Assembly: GCF_000472785.1 (NCBI RefSeq)
Contig: NZ_AXAL01000013.1
Span: forward strand, 62,001 to 126,000
Direction of reading: 5' to 3'
Origin: Mesorhizobium loti CJ3sym
GTDB lineage: Bacteria; Pseudomonadota; Alphaproteobacteria; Rhizobiales; Rhizobiaceae
Length of the DNA: 64,000 nucleotides
The notes beneath the pieces are model-generated. The model was not told the DNA's origin, did not search any database, and saw only the letters and a program-made list of their open reading frames with translations. The translations under genes and the position numbers were made by a program. The stretch's first letter is position 1; the number at the start of each line of letters is the position of its first letter. This document shows, piece by piece, positions 16,316-24,391 of the stretch.

Positions 16316-17272
16316 ATGGCATTGAGAGCCGACGACCTGATCGACCGCCGCCGTTTGCGGCGCAAGCTGACATTCTGGCGTGTTGCGGCCATAGGCATCG
16401 TCGCGCTCGGCGTGATCGGGCTGTCGGCATGGCTCTATGGCGACGATCTCGGCGGCTCGTCTGTCGACCATATCGCCAAGGTCCGGATCGAAGGCACGAT
16501 CACCGAGGACGAGGAGTTGATCAAGCGGCTGGAGGACATCCGCAAATCGTCGAAGGTGAAAGGCGTGATCTTGGCGATCGATTCACCCGGCGGCACCACC
16601 GTCGGCGGCGAATCGATCTTTGAGGAGGTCCGCAAGGTGGCCGCCGACAAGCCTGTCGTGGCCGAAGTCGGTACGCTCGCCGCCTCCGCGGGCTACATGA
16701 TCGCAAGTGCGGCCGACCATATCGTTGCCCGCAAGACCTCGATCGTCGGTTCGATCGGCGTGCTGATCCAGTATCCTGACGTCAGCGGCCTGATGGACAA
16801 GCTCGGTATCAAGCTGGAGGAGGTGAAATCCTCACCGCTCAAAGCCTCGCCCTCGCCCTTCAAGCCGACCAATGACGACGAGCGCGCCATGGTCCGCAAG
16901 CTCATCCTCGACAGTTACGACTGGTTCGTCGGCATCGTCGCCGACCGCCGCAAGATGACGCACGAGCAGGCACTGGCGCTTGCCGATGGGTCGATCTTCA
17001 CCGGCCGCCAGGGTCTCGCCAACGGGCTGATCGATGCCGTCGGCGGCGAAACCGAGGCGATCGACTGGCTGGCGACCAAGGGGGTCGATGCCAAGCTCAA
17101 CGTGGTCGAATGGAAGGACACGGACCGTCGCGGGAGTTTCCTGTGGTCCAAGTCGATGGTGAAAACGATCGGCAGCGCGCTCGGCCTGCCGGATTACAGC
17201 GGCGATGTCATCCACGAACTTGGCGCCGACCGCTTGTTTCTTGACGGTCTCGTTTCCGTCTGGCACCCTTGA
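16316..17272 (+). CDS. sppA: signal peptide peptidase SppA, 36 kDa type
   Basis: A 318-residue membrane-bound serine protease that degrades cleaved signal peptides. It has one N-terminal membrane segment (WRVAAIGIVALGVIGLSAWL). The S49 domain shows AIDSPGGTTVGGESIFEEV, the nucleophile serine in KTSIVGSIGVLIQYPD, and the lysine partner in VKSSPLKASPSPFKP. GAGG lies 6 bases before the ATG at 16316; a GTG 12 bases earlier is an alternative. ihfB follows 81 bases downstream. Confidence 0.93.
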   Translation: MALRADDLIDRRRLRRKLTFWRVAAIGIVALGVIGLSAWLYGDDLGGSSVDHIAKVRIEGTITEDEELIKRLEDIRKSSKVKGVILAIDSPGGTTVGGESIFEEVRKVAADKPVVAEVGTLAASAGYMIASAADHIVARKTSIVGSIGVLIQYPDVSGLMDKLGIKLEEVKSSPLKASPSPFKPTNDDERAMVRKLILDSYDWFVGIVADRRKMTHEQALALADGSIFTGRQGLANGLIDAVGGETEAIDWLATKGVDAKLNVVEWKDTDRRGSFLWSKSMVKTIGSALGLPDYSGDVIHELGADRLFLDGLVSVWHP

Positions 17273-17353
17273 GATGCCGGTTGGGGCGAGTAAAAAAGCA
17301 AATAAAATCATCCTGATAATTTTGACCGAACCGCTTTCTCGGGGACCCGTCTG

Positions 17354-17638
17354 ATGATCAAGTCCGAACTTGTGCAGATTATTGCCACGCGCAATCCGCA
17401 TCTTTTCCTGCGCGACGTCGAAAATATTGTCGGCGCGATCTTCGATGAGATCACCGACGCCCTTGCCGAGGGCAACCGGGTCGAGCTGCGTGGTTTCGGC
17501 GCTTTTTCGGTGAAAAACCGCCCCGCCCGCACCGGTCGCAACCCGCGCACCGGCGAATCCGTCGAAGTCGAGGAGAAATGGGTGCCGTTCTTCAAGACCG
17601 GCAAGGAACTGCGCGAAAGGCTGAACGGCGGCAAGTAG
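17354..17638 (+). CDS. ihfB: integration host factor beta subunit
   Basis: A 94-residue nucleoid protein that bends DNA as a heterodimer with IhfA and assists sigma-54 activation, replication and recombination. The start MIKSELVQIIATRNPHLFLR, the RVELRGFGAFSVKNRPARTG arm region with the intercalating proline, and the NPRTGESVEVEEKWVPFFK segment are diagnostic for IhfB rather than HU. Location between sppA and lapA is the usual one. Confidence 0.96.
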   Translation: MIKSELVQIIATRNPHLFLRDVENIVGAIFDEITDALAEGNRVELRGFGAFSVKNRPARTGRNPRTGESVEVEEKWVPFFKTGKELRERLNGGK

Positions 17639-17669
17639 GCGTCAGCGCCAGCTTCCGACGGAAAACATA

Positions 17670-18026
17670 ATGCTCAATCGTTTCATGCTCATCGTGGTCT
17701 TCGTGCCCCTGGCGATCATCCTGATCGCCTTGGCCGTCGCCAACCGCGAACTCGTCGCCTTCACGCTGGACCCGTTCAATCCCGGCAATCCGAAGCTGAC
17801 GCTCACCTTGCCGCTGTTCATCTTCCTGTTCCTGGCGCTCGCCATCGGGATGATGGTCGGCAGCCTGGCGACCTGGGTCAAGCAGGGCCGCTACCGCAAG
17901 CTGGCGCGCCAGCGCGGTGTCGAGGCGGAAAACCTGCGCCAGGCGGTCAGCCGCGCACCATCGGCATCGCAGAGGCCGATCCAAGGGTCAGCCCAAGGAC
18001 CGGTATTGCCGAAGCCGACCGCTTGA
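17670..18026 (+). CDS. LapA domain membrane protein (DUF1049)
   Basis: A 118-residue protein with two membrane segments (about residues 5-25 and 48-70) and a basic cytoplasmic tail. LIALAVANRELVAFTLDPF and LPLFIFLFLALAIGMMVGSL fit the LapA/YciS family; in Escherichia coli a relative works with LapB in controlling LPS synthesis through LpxC turnover. It starts 32 bases after ihfB, the conserved sppA-ihfB-lapA order. Confidence 0.88.
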   Translation: MLNRFMLIVVFVPLAIILIALAVANRELVAFTLDPFNPGNPKLTLTLPLFIFLFLALAIGMMVGSLATWVKQGRYRKLARQRGVEAENLRQAVSRAPSASQRPIQGSAQGPVLPKPTA

Positions 18027-18063
18027 ACCGCCGGCCGGCGCCTTTCTTTCCACGGAGCTTTTC

Positions 18064-19029
18064 ATGCTGACCATTTCGGCCACCGAGGTCGATCGTGCGC
18101 TGACCTTTCCCGGACTGGTCGAGACATTGCGAACGGCATTTCGCGAAGGCGCGGTGCAACCTGTCAGGCATCATCACGCGGTCGAGCGACCGGATGGTGC
18201 GGCCTCGACCTTGCTGCTGATGCCGGCATGGACGGATTTCCACGCCGCCGGCACCTCGGCCGGCGGTCATGTCGGCGTCAAGATCGTCACCGTCTCGCCC
18301 GACAACAACGCCATCGGCAAGCCGGCGGTGATGGGGCTCTATCTCTTGCTCAATGGCAGCACCGGCGAACCGGAAGCCTTGATCGACGGCCAGCGACTGA
18401 CGCAGTGGCGCACCGCCTGCGCTTCGGCGCTGGCGGCATCCTACCTCGCCCGCGACGATGCCTCGCGGCTGCTTGTGGTCGGCGCCGGCGCCCTGTCGCC
18501 GTTCCTTGCCAAGGCGCATTCGGCCGTGCGGCCGATCAAGACTATCCGCATCTGGAACCGGACCCCGGCCAATGCCGAGAAAGTCGCGGCCGATTTGCGT
18601 GCCGAGGGTTTTTCGGCCAGCGCCGCAACCGATCTCGATGCCGAGCTTGGCCAGGCCGACATCGTCTCCTCGGCGACGATCACCACCACGCCGCTGGTCA
18701 AGGGCGCGCTGCTGCGGCCGGGAACCCATGTCGATCTGGTCGGCGGCTTCACGCCGGCGATGCGCGAAAGCGATGATGACGCGATCGCGCGCGCGCGCGT
18801 CTACGTCGACACCCGCGCCGGTGCCACCAAGGAGGCCGGCGACATCGTCCAGCCCCTGGCCTCCGGCCTGCTGAAGCCGGAAGCCATCGTCGCGGATTTG
18901 CACGAACTGGCGCGCGACCAGAAGAAGGGCCGGGAGAGCTCCGACGAGATCACGCTGTTCAAGTCGGTCGGTGCCGCGCTCGAGGACCTTGCCGCCGGCA
19001 TTGCCGTCTACGACGCACTCAAGGCCTAG
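18064..19029 (+). CDS. ornithine cyclodeaminase / mu-crystallin family protein
   Basis: A 321-residue NAD(P)-binding protein of the OCD/mu-crystallin family. Visible family blocks are HVGVKIVTVSPDNNAIGKPA, GEPEALIDGQRLTQWRTACA with the conserved lysine-to-arginine binding region, the Rossmann segment LLVVGAGALSPFLAKAHSAV, and RPGTHVDLVGGFTPAMRE. Family members are ornithine cyclodeaminases, alanine or ketimine reductases, so the substrate is open. GGAG lies before the ATG at 18064. It converges with the EVE gene and overlaps it by 4 bases. Confidence 0.88.
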   Translation: MLTISATEVDRALTFPGLVETLRTAFREGAVQPVRHHHAVERPDGAASTLLLMPAWTDFHAAGTSAGGHVGVKIVTVSPDNNAIGKPAVMGLYLLLNGSTGEPEALIDGQRLTQWRTACASALAASYLARDDASRLLVVGAGALSPFLAKAHSAVRPIKTIRIWNRTPANAEKVAADLRAEGFSASAATDLDAELGQADIVSSATITTTPLVKGALLRPGTHVDLVGGFTPAMRESDDDAIARARVYVDTRAGATKEAGDIVQPLASGLLKPEAIVADLHELARDQKKGRESSDEITLFKSVGAALEDLAAGIAVYDALKA

Positions 19030-19460
19030 CCCACCGCCGCCATTTTGGCGGCCATCGCCTCGGCGATCACTGTGAAATCGGCCGCGCTGACCGGAAACAG
19101 ACCAAAGCGAAGCTGATACCCCCAGTTCGACTTGCCGGCGGTGAACTCCAGCCGGTCAAGCAACGGCTTGATCGGCGCTTCGTCAGCCGTCGCCCAGTCG
19201 ACATCGCGGCGGAACGGCGTGAAGCCGGCGCCCATGTCGCCTTGATAGGGTTCTCCGTCGCGCACGGTGCCGATTGCCGTGAACGCCTGCAGGCCGTCCT
19301 TTTCACCGAAAACGGTGGTCGGCGAATAATACACGATGCCGTCGCCGGGCTTGACGCGGCGCAGAGGGGCCGCCTTGCCGTGGTTGACCTGCATGAAGCC
19401 GTCTTTCCGGCCGCGCCGGACATGTTCGGCCGACGCAACCGCGATCCAGTACGCGCTCAT
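19026..19460 (-). CDS. EVE domain-containing protein
   Basis: A 144-residue EVE (PUA-like) protein. MSAYWIAVASAEHVRRGRKD, KPGDGIVYYSPTTVFGEKDG and QAFTAIGTVRDGEPYQGDMG are the conserved blocks that form the modified-base or ligand pocket. EVE domains recognise modified DNA or RNA bases and occur alone or fused to restriction-like enzymes. This is the stand-alone UPF0310 type with no nuclease attached. Its ATG overlaps the stop of the VOC gene (ATGA), so both are co-translated. Confidence 0.85.
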   Translation of the reverse strand: MSAYWIAVASAEHVRRGRKDGFMQVNHGKAAPLRRVKPGDGIVYYSPTTVFGEKDGLQAFTAIGTVRDGEPYQGDMGAGFTPFRRDVDWATADEAPIKPLLDRLEFTAGKSNWGYQLRFGLFPVSAADFTVIAEAMAAKMAAVG

Positions 19461-19837
19461 TTCTGTTCCCCGTCGTTCAGCCAGTAAACACGCAGACGAT
19501 GATTGTCGGGATCGAGCGCAACGAAGGTGCGGCCAAAATCCAGGTCGGTCGGTGTCTGCAGAATCTTCAACCCGCGCCCGGCCCAGTCGGCATGCGTGGC
19601 ATCGACCGCGTCGGGCGTCTCCAGCGCAAACACGATCTCGGAACCGCCACCGGTCGCTTCTGCCGCCGGCTCGACCGTATGGCGTGACCAGAGGCCGAGC
19701 TTGAAGCCGTTGTCGAGCACGAACAGCACGAAGGTCGGCGCGCTTTCTACCGGCTCGCGGCCCAGCAGCGCGCTGTAGAAGGCGCCGCTTTCAAGCGGCT
19801 TGTCGACATAGAGGATAACGAAATTCGGGGTGGTCAT
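19457..19837 (-). CDS. VOC family (glyoxalase/bleomycin-resistance fold) protein
   Basis: A 126-residue protein with two beta-alpha-beta-beta-beta units. MTTPNFVILYVDKPLESGAF, YSALLGREPVESAPTFVLFV, the EIVFALETPDAVDATHADWA second repeat and TFVALDPDNHRLRVYWL are typical. VOC proteins bind metals or small toxic compounds; no clear metal ligands define a reaction here. It is the first gene of a VOC-EVE pair. A perfect dyad lies 47-71 bases upstream, between it and the WYL regulator gene. Confidence 0.85.
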   Translation of the reverse strand: MTTPNFVILYVDKPLESGAFYSALLGREPVESAPTFVLFVLDNGFKLGLWSRHTVEPAAEATGGGSEIVFALETPDAVDATHADWAGRGLKILQTPTDLDFGRTFVALDPDNHRLRVYWLNDGEQK

Positions 19838-19883
19838 GTCTGCTCTCCAAGGTTCGGCGTTTCGATGCGCTCGATATAGCCGG

Positions 19884-19908
19884 GATACTGTCAGTTTCTG
19901 GCAGTATC
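19884..19908. promoter_or_regulatory. 25-base dyad, probable operator of the adjacent WYL regulator
   Basis: GATACTG (19884-19890) and CAGTATC (19902-19908) are perfect inverted arms, with further inner symmetry ACTG-T-CAG-TTT-CTG-G-CAGT. The dyad sits in the 73-base gap between the WYL regulator gene and the VOC start, in promoter position for VOC-EVE. Confidence 0.6.
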
Positions 19909-19910
19909 AT

Positions 19911-20600
19911 TCATGACCCACGCGGTTTGTCGAACGTCGCCCGCCATTCCTTGAGCAGCACCTGGCGGCGACGCGGATAGCGCGTATCGATTGTGTTGAG
20001 GCCGGAGATGCGATCGGCGCGAAAATGGCGGAAATCCTGCCGCATTTCGCACCACGCCACCACCACCCGCACCTTGTCGAAGAAGCCGAGCGCGAACGGC
20101 CACACCACGCGCTCGGATACGGCGCCGCCTGCGTCGCGATAGAGAAAGCCGAGTTTTCGCTCGTTGCGGATGGCCTGCCGCACGACGCCGAGGTCGATGC
20201 CTTCAATGGCCGTCATGGGCGGCCCGACCAGCAGCGTCGAGGCATCGAGATCCTCGCGCAGATCGTCGGGCAGCACGGCAGCGATCTTGGCCAGTGCGTT
20301 GGCGGCGGCGGCCGAAAGACGGCGGTCCGGCTGCTTGGCGACCCAGCGCGAGCCGAGCACGATGGCCTCGATCTCCTCGTCGCTGAACATCAGCGGCGGC
20401 AGCATGAAGCCGGGCTTGAGCACATAGCCGAGCCCCGCCTCGCCCTCGATCGGCGCGCCCTGCCCCTGCAGCGTGGCGATGTCGCGATAGAGTGTGCGGA
20501 TCGAGATCCCGAGTTCATCGGCAAGCGTGCGCCCGCTCACCGGCCGGCGGTGCCGGCGCAGGCACTGGATGAGATCAAGCAGGCGTTCGGAGCGGGACAT
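19911..20600 (-). CDS. YafY-type HTH/WYL transcriptional regulator
   Basis: A 229-residue DNA-binding regulator. The N-terminal winged helix (MSRSERLLDLIQCLRRHRRP and LADELGISIRTLYRDIATLQ) is followed by a WYL-like ligand-binding domain (AIRNERKLGFLYRDAGGAVS and VWPFALGFFDKVRVVVAWCE). WYL domains sense nucleic acid or nucleotide ligands. The start at 20600 gives the normal family N-terminus; an in-frame codon 36 bases earlier is less likely. It lies directly upstream of VOC-EVE on the same strand and diverges from the methyltransferase gene. Confidence 0.9.
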   Translation of the reverse strand: MSRSERLLDLIQCLRRHRRPVSGRTLADELGISIRTLYRDIATLQGQGAPIEGEAGLGYVLKPGFMLPPLMFSDEEIEAIVLGSRWVAKQPDRRLSAAAANALAKIAAVLPDDLREDLDASTLLVGPPMTAIEGIDLGVVRQAIRNERKLGFLYRDAGGAVSERVVWPFALGFFDKVRVVVAWCEMRQDFRHFRADRISGLNTIDTRYPRRRQVLLKEWRATFDKPRGS

Positions 20601-20732
20601 CCAGCAGATTTGCCTGTTTCTTTGACATTGGTCCATCGCTGGCCGACATGAACAGGAGAGGTAACGGCAGACTTGGTTGCGAAGCCGGTTGCCCTATGCC
20701 AAAAGCGGCACGCCGCTCGGAGATGCTCCCGC

Positions 20733-21818
20733 TTGAAGTCTTTTCGCGACAAACGCCGCGACAGCCGCCCGCCCGCAAAAAGCGGAACGGGAGACGCACG
20801 TCCGCACGAGGCGCGTGGCTCGGCACGGCCGGACGCCAGGCCGCGCGAGCGGCCCGAGGCCAGAACCGATGATCGCCCCGAACCGAAAGCCGCACCGCGC
20901 ATCCTCGCCCGCCGCGACGGGGCGCTGCCCGCCGAGCAACTTCCGGTCATCCTGGAAGTGGCACCCAACGCGGATTATGCCCTGCTCGACAGCGGCGCCG
21001 GCGAAAAGCTCGAACAATATGGCCCCTATCGCATCGTGCGGCCCGAGGGCCAGGCGATCTGGCAGAAGGCCTTGCCGGCGAAGGACTGGGAGCGGGCCGA
21101 CGCCATCTTCACCGGCGACACCGACGAGGAAGGCATTGGCCGCTGGCGTTTCCCGAAGACGCCACTCGGTGAGACCTGGCCGATGAAGCATGACGGTATC
21201 GACTATCTCGGCCGCTTCACCTCGTTTCGCCATGTCGGCGTCTTTCCCGAACAGGCCTCGCATTGGGATCATATGGCAGGCCTGATCGCGTCGGCCAGGC
21301 GGCCGGTAAAGGTGCTCAACCTGTTCGGCTATACCGGCCTTGCCTCGCTGGTGGCGGCCCGCGCCGGCGCCGAGGTCACCCATGTTGACGCCTCGAAGAA
21401 GGCGATCGGCTGGGCGCGTGAAAACCAGGAGATGGCCGGGCTTGGCAGCAAGCCGATCCGCTGGATCGTCGACGATGCGGTGAAATTCGCCGAGCGCGAG
21501 GAGCGCCGCGGCAGCCGCTACGACATCATCCTGTTCGACCCGCCGGCCTATGGCCGCGGCCCCAAGGGCGAGGTCTGGCAATTGTTCGAGGACCTGCCGG
21601 CATTGACTGACCTCTGCCGCGCGATCCTGACGCCGAAGCCGCTGGCGGTGGTGCTGACCGCCTATTCGATCCGCGCCTCCTTCTTCGCCATCCATGCTCT
21701 GATGCGCGACACCTTCGCCGGCATGGGCGGCAGGGTTGAATCGGGTGAGCTGATCATCCGCGAAAAATCCGCCGGCAGGGCGCTTTCGACGTCACTGTTT
21801 TCGCGCTGGGTGGCCTGA
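20733..21818 (+). CDS. class I SAM-dependent RNA methyltransferase (RlmI/PUA-like family)
   Basis: A roughly 361-residue methyltransferase. The first 50 residues are a disordered Arg/Pro/Ala-rich extension. A beta-rich segment with PVILEVAPNADYALLDSGAG follows, then the Rossmann core: VKVLNLFGYTGLASLVAARA (SAM loop), EVTHVDASKKAIGWARENQE, and the catalytic-type DIILFDPPAYGRGPKGEVWQ. The DPPAYG motif and layout match RlmI/RlmL-like rRNA cytosine or guanine methyltransferases. The start is uncertain: a TTG at 20733 with GGAG about 10 bases upstream gives the likely N-terminus LKSFRDKRRD; an earlier start at 20673 is open. An RNA 2'-O-methyltransferase gene follows. Confidence 0.82.
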   Translation: MKSFRDKRRDSRPPAKSGTGDARPHEARGSARPDARPRERPEARTDDRPEPKAAPRILARRDGALPAEQLPVILEVAPNADYALLDSGAGEKLEQYGPYRIVRPEGQAIWQKALPAKDWERADAIFTGDTDEEGIGRWRFPKTPLGETWPMKHDGIDYLGRFTSFRHVGVFPEQASHWDHMAGLIASARRPVKVLNLFGYTGLASLVAARAGAEVTHVDASKKAIGWARENQEMAGLGSKPIRWIVDDAVKFAEREERRGSRYDIILFDPPAYGRGPKGEVWQLFEDLPALTDLCRAILTPKPLAVVLTAYSIRASFFAIHALMRDTFAGMGGRVESGELIIREKSAGRALSTSLFSRWVA

Positions 21819-21835
21819 ATGCCCGGGAGTCCTGA

Positions 21836-22693
21836 ATGAACGAACGGCATGCCGGCGCACCGGGCCAGGTGAAGGAAGTCACCAGCCTTGCCAATCCGCT
21901 GATCAAGGACATCAAGGCGCTCGCCTTGAAGAAATTCCGCGACCAGCAGAACGCCTTCATGGCCGAGGGGCTGAAGCTTGTCATCGATGCGCTCGATCTC
22001 GGCTGGCAGATCAGGACGCTTGTGTTCGCCAAGGCCGGGCGCGGCAATGCCGCGGTGGAAAAGGTCGCGGCGCGCACGGTTGCCGCCGGCGGCACGGTGC
22101 TCGAAGTGTCGGAAAAGGTTCTTGTCGCCATCACCCGCCGCGACAACCCGCAAATGGTGGTCGGTGTCTTCTCGCAGAAATTCCTCGCCCTGAAGGATAT
22201 CCGCGCCGACAATGGCGATGTCTGGGTGGCGCTCGACCGGGTGCGCGATCCCGGCAATCTCGGCACCGTCATCCGCACCGTCGATGCCGTCGGCGCCAAG
22301 GGCGTCATCCTCGTCGGCGACACCACCGATCCGTTTTCCGTGGAGACAGTGCGCGCCACGATGGGCTCGATCTTCGCCGTGCCGGTGGCCAAGGCGACGA
22401 CCGAAGCTTTCCTTGCCTGGCGTGGCGGCTTTTCGGGCCTCGTCGCCGGCACGCATCTGAAAGGCGCGGTCGACTATCGCTCGGTCGATTTTTCCCGCGG
22501 GCCGGTGCTGCTGATGATGGGCAATGAGCAGCAGGGCCTGCCTGAGAGCCTGGCGGCGAGTTGCGACAGGCTGCTCCGGATTCCGCAAGCGGGCCGTGCC
22601 GATTCGCTCAATCTCGCCGTCGCCACCGGCATCATGCTGTTCGAGATCCGGCGCGGCGCCCTGAAGCTCGAACCCATCGCCGACCAGCAATGA
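21836..22693 (+). CDS. TrmH/SpoU family RNA 2'-O-methyltransferase
   Basis: A 285-residue SPOUT methyltransferase. The N-terminal substrate-binding part begins VKEVTSLANPLIKDIKALAL. The C-terminal knot shows VWVALDRVRDPGNLGTVIRT, GPVLLMMGNEQQGLP and ADSLNLAVATGIMLFEIRRG, the three SpoU motifs with the catalytic arginine and asparagine. It methylates ribose 2'-OH in rRNA or tRNA; TrmH, RlmB and TsnR types cannot be told apart here. It starts 17 bases after the preceding methyltransferase, and lspA follows by 13 bases. Confidence 0.9.
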   Translation: MNERHAGAPGQVKEVTSLANPLIKDIKALALKKFRDQQNAFMAEGLKLVIDALDLGWQIRTLVFAKAGRGNAAVEKVAARTVAAGGTVLEVSEKVLVAITRRDNPQMVVGVFSQKFLALKDIRADNGDVWVALDRVRDPGNLGTVIRTVDAVGAKGVILVGDTTDPFSVETVRATMGSIFAVPVAKATTEAFLAWRGGFSGLVAGTHLKGAVDYRSVDFSRGPVLLMMGNEQQGLPESLAASCDRLLRIPQAGRADSLNLAVATGIMLFEIRRGALKLEPIADQQ

Positions 22694-22706
22694 AGGTTGC
22701 CCGCCC

Positions 22707-23192
22707 TTGAGATCATGGTCCCCCTACGCACTGCTCGTCGTCGCGGCCATTGCGCTCGATCAATGGATCAAGCACCTGGTCGAGACCGGCCTGCCGTTTC
22801 AGGAAAAGGTCGATCTGGTGCCGTTCCTGGCGCTGTTTCGCACCTACAACACCGGCATCGCCTTCTCGATGTTCTCCTCCTTCGGTGACACCGGCCTGGT
22901 GGTCATCGCTGTGCTGGTCGTCACTTTCGTGCTCTATCTCGCCACCCGCACGCCATCAGGCCATATCATAGCCCGCACCGGCTTTGCCCTGATCATCGGC
23001 GGCGCGCTGGGCAATCTGATCGACCGCGCCGTCTACGGCCACGTCATCGACTACATCCTGTTCCACACACCGGTCTGGTCCTTTGCCAACGTATTCAACC
23101 TCGCCGACGCCTTCATTTCCGTGGGTGCGGCGCTGGTTGTCTTCGACGAACTCATCGGCTGGCGGCGCGAGCCCACGCCGTCCAAAGATTGA
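22707..23192 (+). CDS. lspA: lipoprotein signal peptidase
   Basis: A 161-residue, four-helix membrane aspartic protease that cleaves prolipoprotein signal peptides. Family blocks are AIALDQWIKHLVE, FRTYNTGIAFSMFSSF, and the two catalytic aspartates in GGALGNLIDRAVYGHVIDYI and FNLADAFISVG. Translation starts at TTG (22707), with AAGG about 10 bases before it; the nearby ATG is out of frame. The gene is closely linked to the upstream methyltransferase. Confidence 0.95.
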   Translation: MRSWSPYALLVVAAIALDQWIKHLVETGLPFQEKVDLVPFLALFRTYNTGIAFSMFSSFGDTGLVVIAVLVVTFVLYLATRTPSGHIIARTGFALIIGGALGNLIDRAVYGHVIDYILFHTPVWSFANVFNLADAFISVGAALVVFDELIGWRREPTPSKD

Positions 23193-23246
23193 CCCCGCGC
23201 GCCCATCGCCGCACAGTCCACACCAAGCAAGCTCGCGGAGAAAAAG

Positions 23247-24236
23247 ATGCCCGAAACCTTCAAAGCCATCCTCGTCTCGCGCGATGCCGACAAGAAGCAA
23301 TCGGTGGCCGTGACGGACCTCACCGACGCCGACCTGATGGAAGGCGACGTCACCGTCGCGGTCGAGGCGACGACGGTGAACTACAAGGATGGGCTGGCCA
23401 TCACCGGCAAGGCGCCGGTGGTCCGCCGCTGGCCGCTGGTGCCGGGCATCGACTTCGCCGGCACGGTGATCTCGTCCTCCAACCCCGACTGGCGTCAGGG
23501 AGACAAGGTCATCCTGAATGGATGGGGCGTCGGCGAAACGCATTTCGGCGCCTATGCGGCGCACGCCCGCGTCAAGGGCGACTGGCTGGTGCCGCTGCCG
23601 CAAGGCATCAGCGCGCATGACGCAATGGCGGTCGGCACCGCCGGCTACACCGCCATGCTCAGCGTCATGGCGCTCGAGCGGCACGGCATCCTGCCCGATC
23701 GCGGCCCGGTGGTGGTGACGGGTGCTGCCGGCGGCGTCGGTTCGGTCGCGGTCTCCATCCTGTCCAGCCTCGGTTACCACGTAATTGCATCGACCGGCCG
23801 CAACGCCGAAAGCCCCTATCTGATCAACCTTGGCGCCGCCGAGGTGATATCGCGCGATGAACTCAACCAGCCCGCCAAGCCGCTGGCCAAGGAACGCTGG
23901 GCCGGCGGCATCGATTCGGTCGGCAGCCACACGCTGGCCAACGTGCTGTCGATGACATCCTATGGTGGCGCGGTCGCGGCCTGCGGCCTGGCCGGAGGCA
24001 TGGATCTGCCGTCGAGCGTGGCCCCGTTCATCCTGCGCGGCGTCTCGCTGCTCGGCATCGATTCGGTGATGGCGCCGAAGGCTGTGCGCCTCGAGGCCTG
24101 GCGGCGCATCGGCTCCGATCTCGACCTGCAGAAGCTCGCCGGCCTGTCCAGGACCATCGGCTTCGACGGCATCATCGACGCCGCGCGCGATATTGTCGAG
24201 GGCAAGATCCGCGGACGCGTGGTTGTCGATATGTGA
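23247..24236 (+). CDS. MDR oxidoreductase, acrylyl-CoA reductase (AcuI/YhdH) family
   Basis: A 329-residue NADPH-dependent medium-chain reductase. FKAILVSRDADKKQSVAVTD, TTVNYKDGLAITGKAPVVRR and PLVPGIDFAGTVISSSNPDW are AcuI family blocks. The NADPH loop is VVVTGAAGGVGSVAVSILSS. AcuI reduces acryloyl-CoA in propionate or 3-hydroxypropionate metabolism and can detoxify acrylate. No zinc ligands are visible, as expected. GCGGAG precedes the ATG by 8-9 bases. Confidence 0.88.
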   Translation: MPETFKAILVSRDADKKQSVAVTDLTDADLMEGDVTVAVEATTVNYKDGLAITGKAPVVRRWPLVPGIDFAGTVISSSNPDWRQGDKVILNGWGVGETHFGAYAAHARVKGDWLVPLPQGISAHDAMAVGTAGYTAMLSVMALERHGILPDRGPVVVTGAAGGVGSVAVSILSSLGYHVIASTGRNAESPYLINLGAAEVISRDELNQPAKPLAKERWAGGIDSVGSHTLANVLSMTSYGGAVAACGLAGGMDLPSSVAPFILRGVSLLGIDSVMAPKAVRLEAWRRIGSDLDLQKLAGLSRTIGFDGIIDAARDIVEGKIRGRVVVDM

Positions 24237-24391
24237 GTTCGCCGATTGGGTGAGTTCGCCGCCCCGAAGGGCTGACGGAATTGACACTGTCTGGCGACAA
24301 GTCCGGCACACCGGGTAAAAAGATGCGCATCCGCTAAAATTCGAACGATCCGCCGCAATTTTCCATAATCTCTGTCTGGCAAAGGTTTCGC

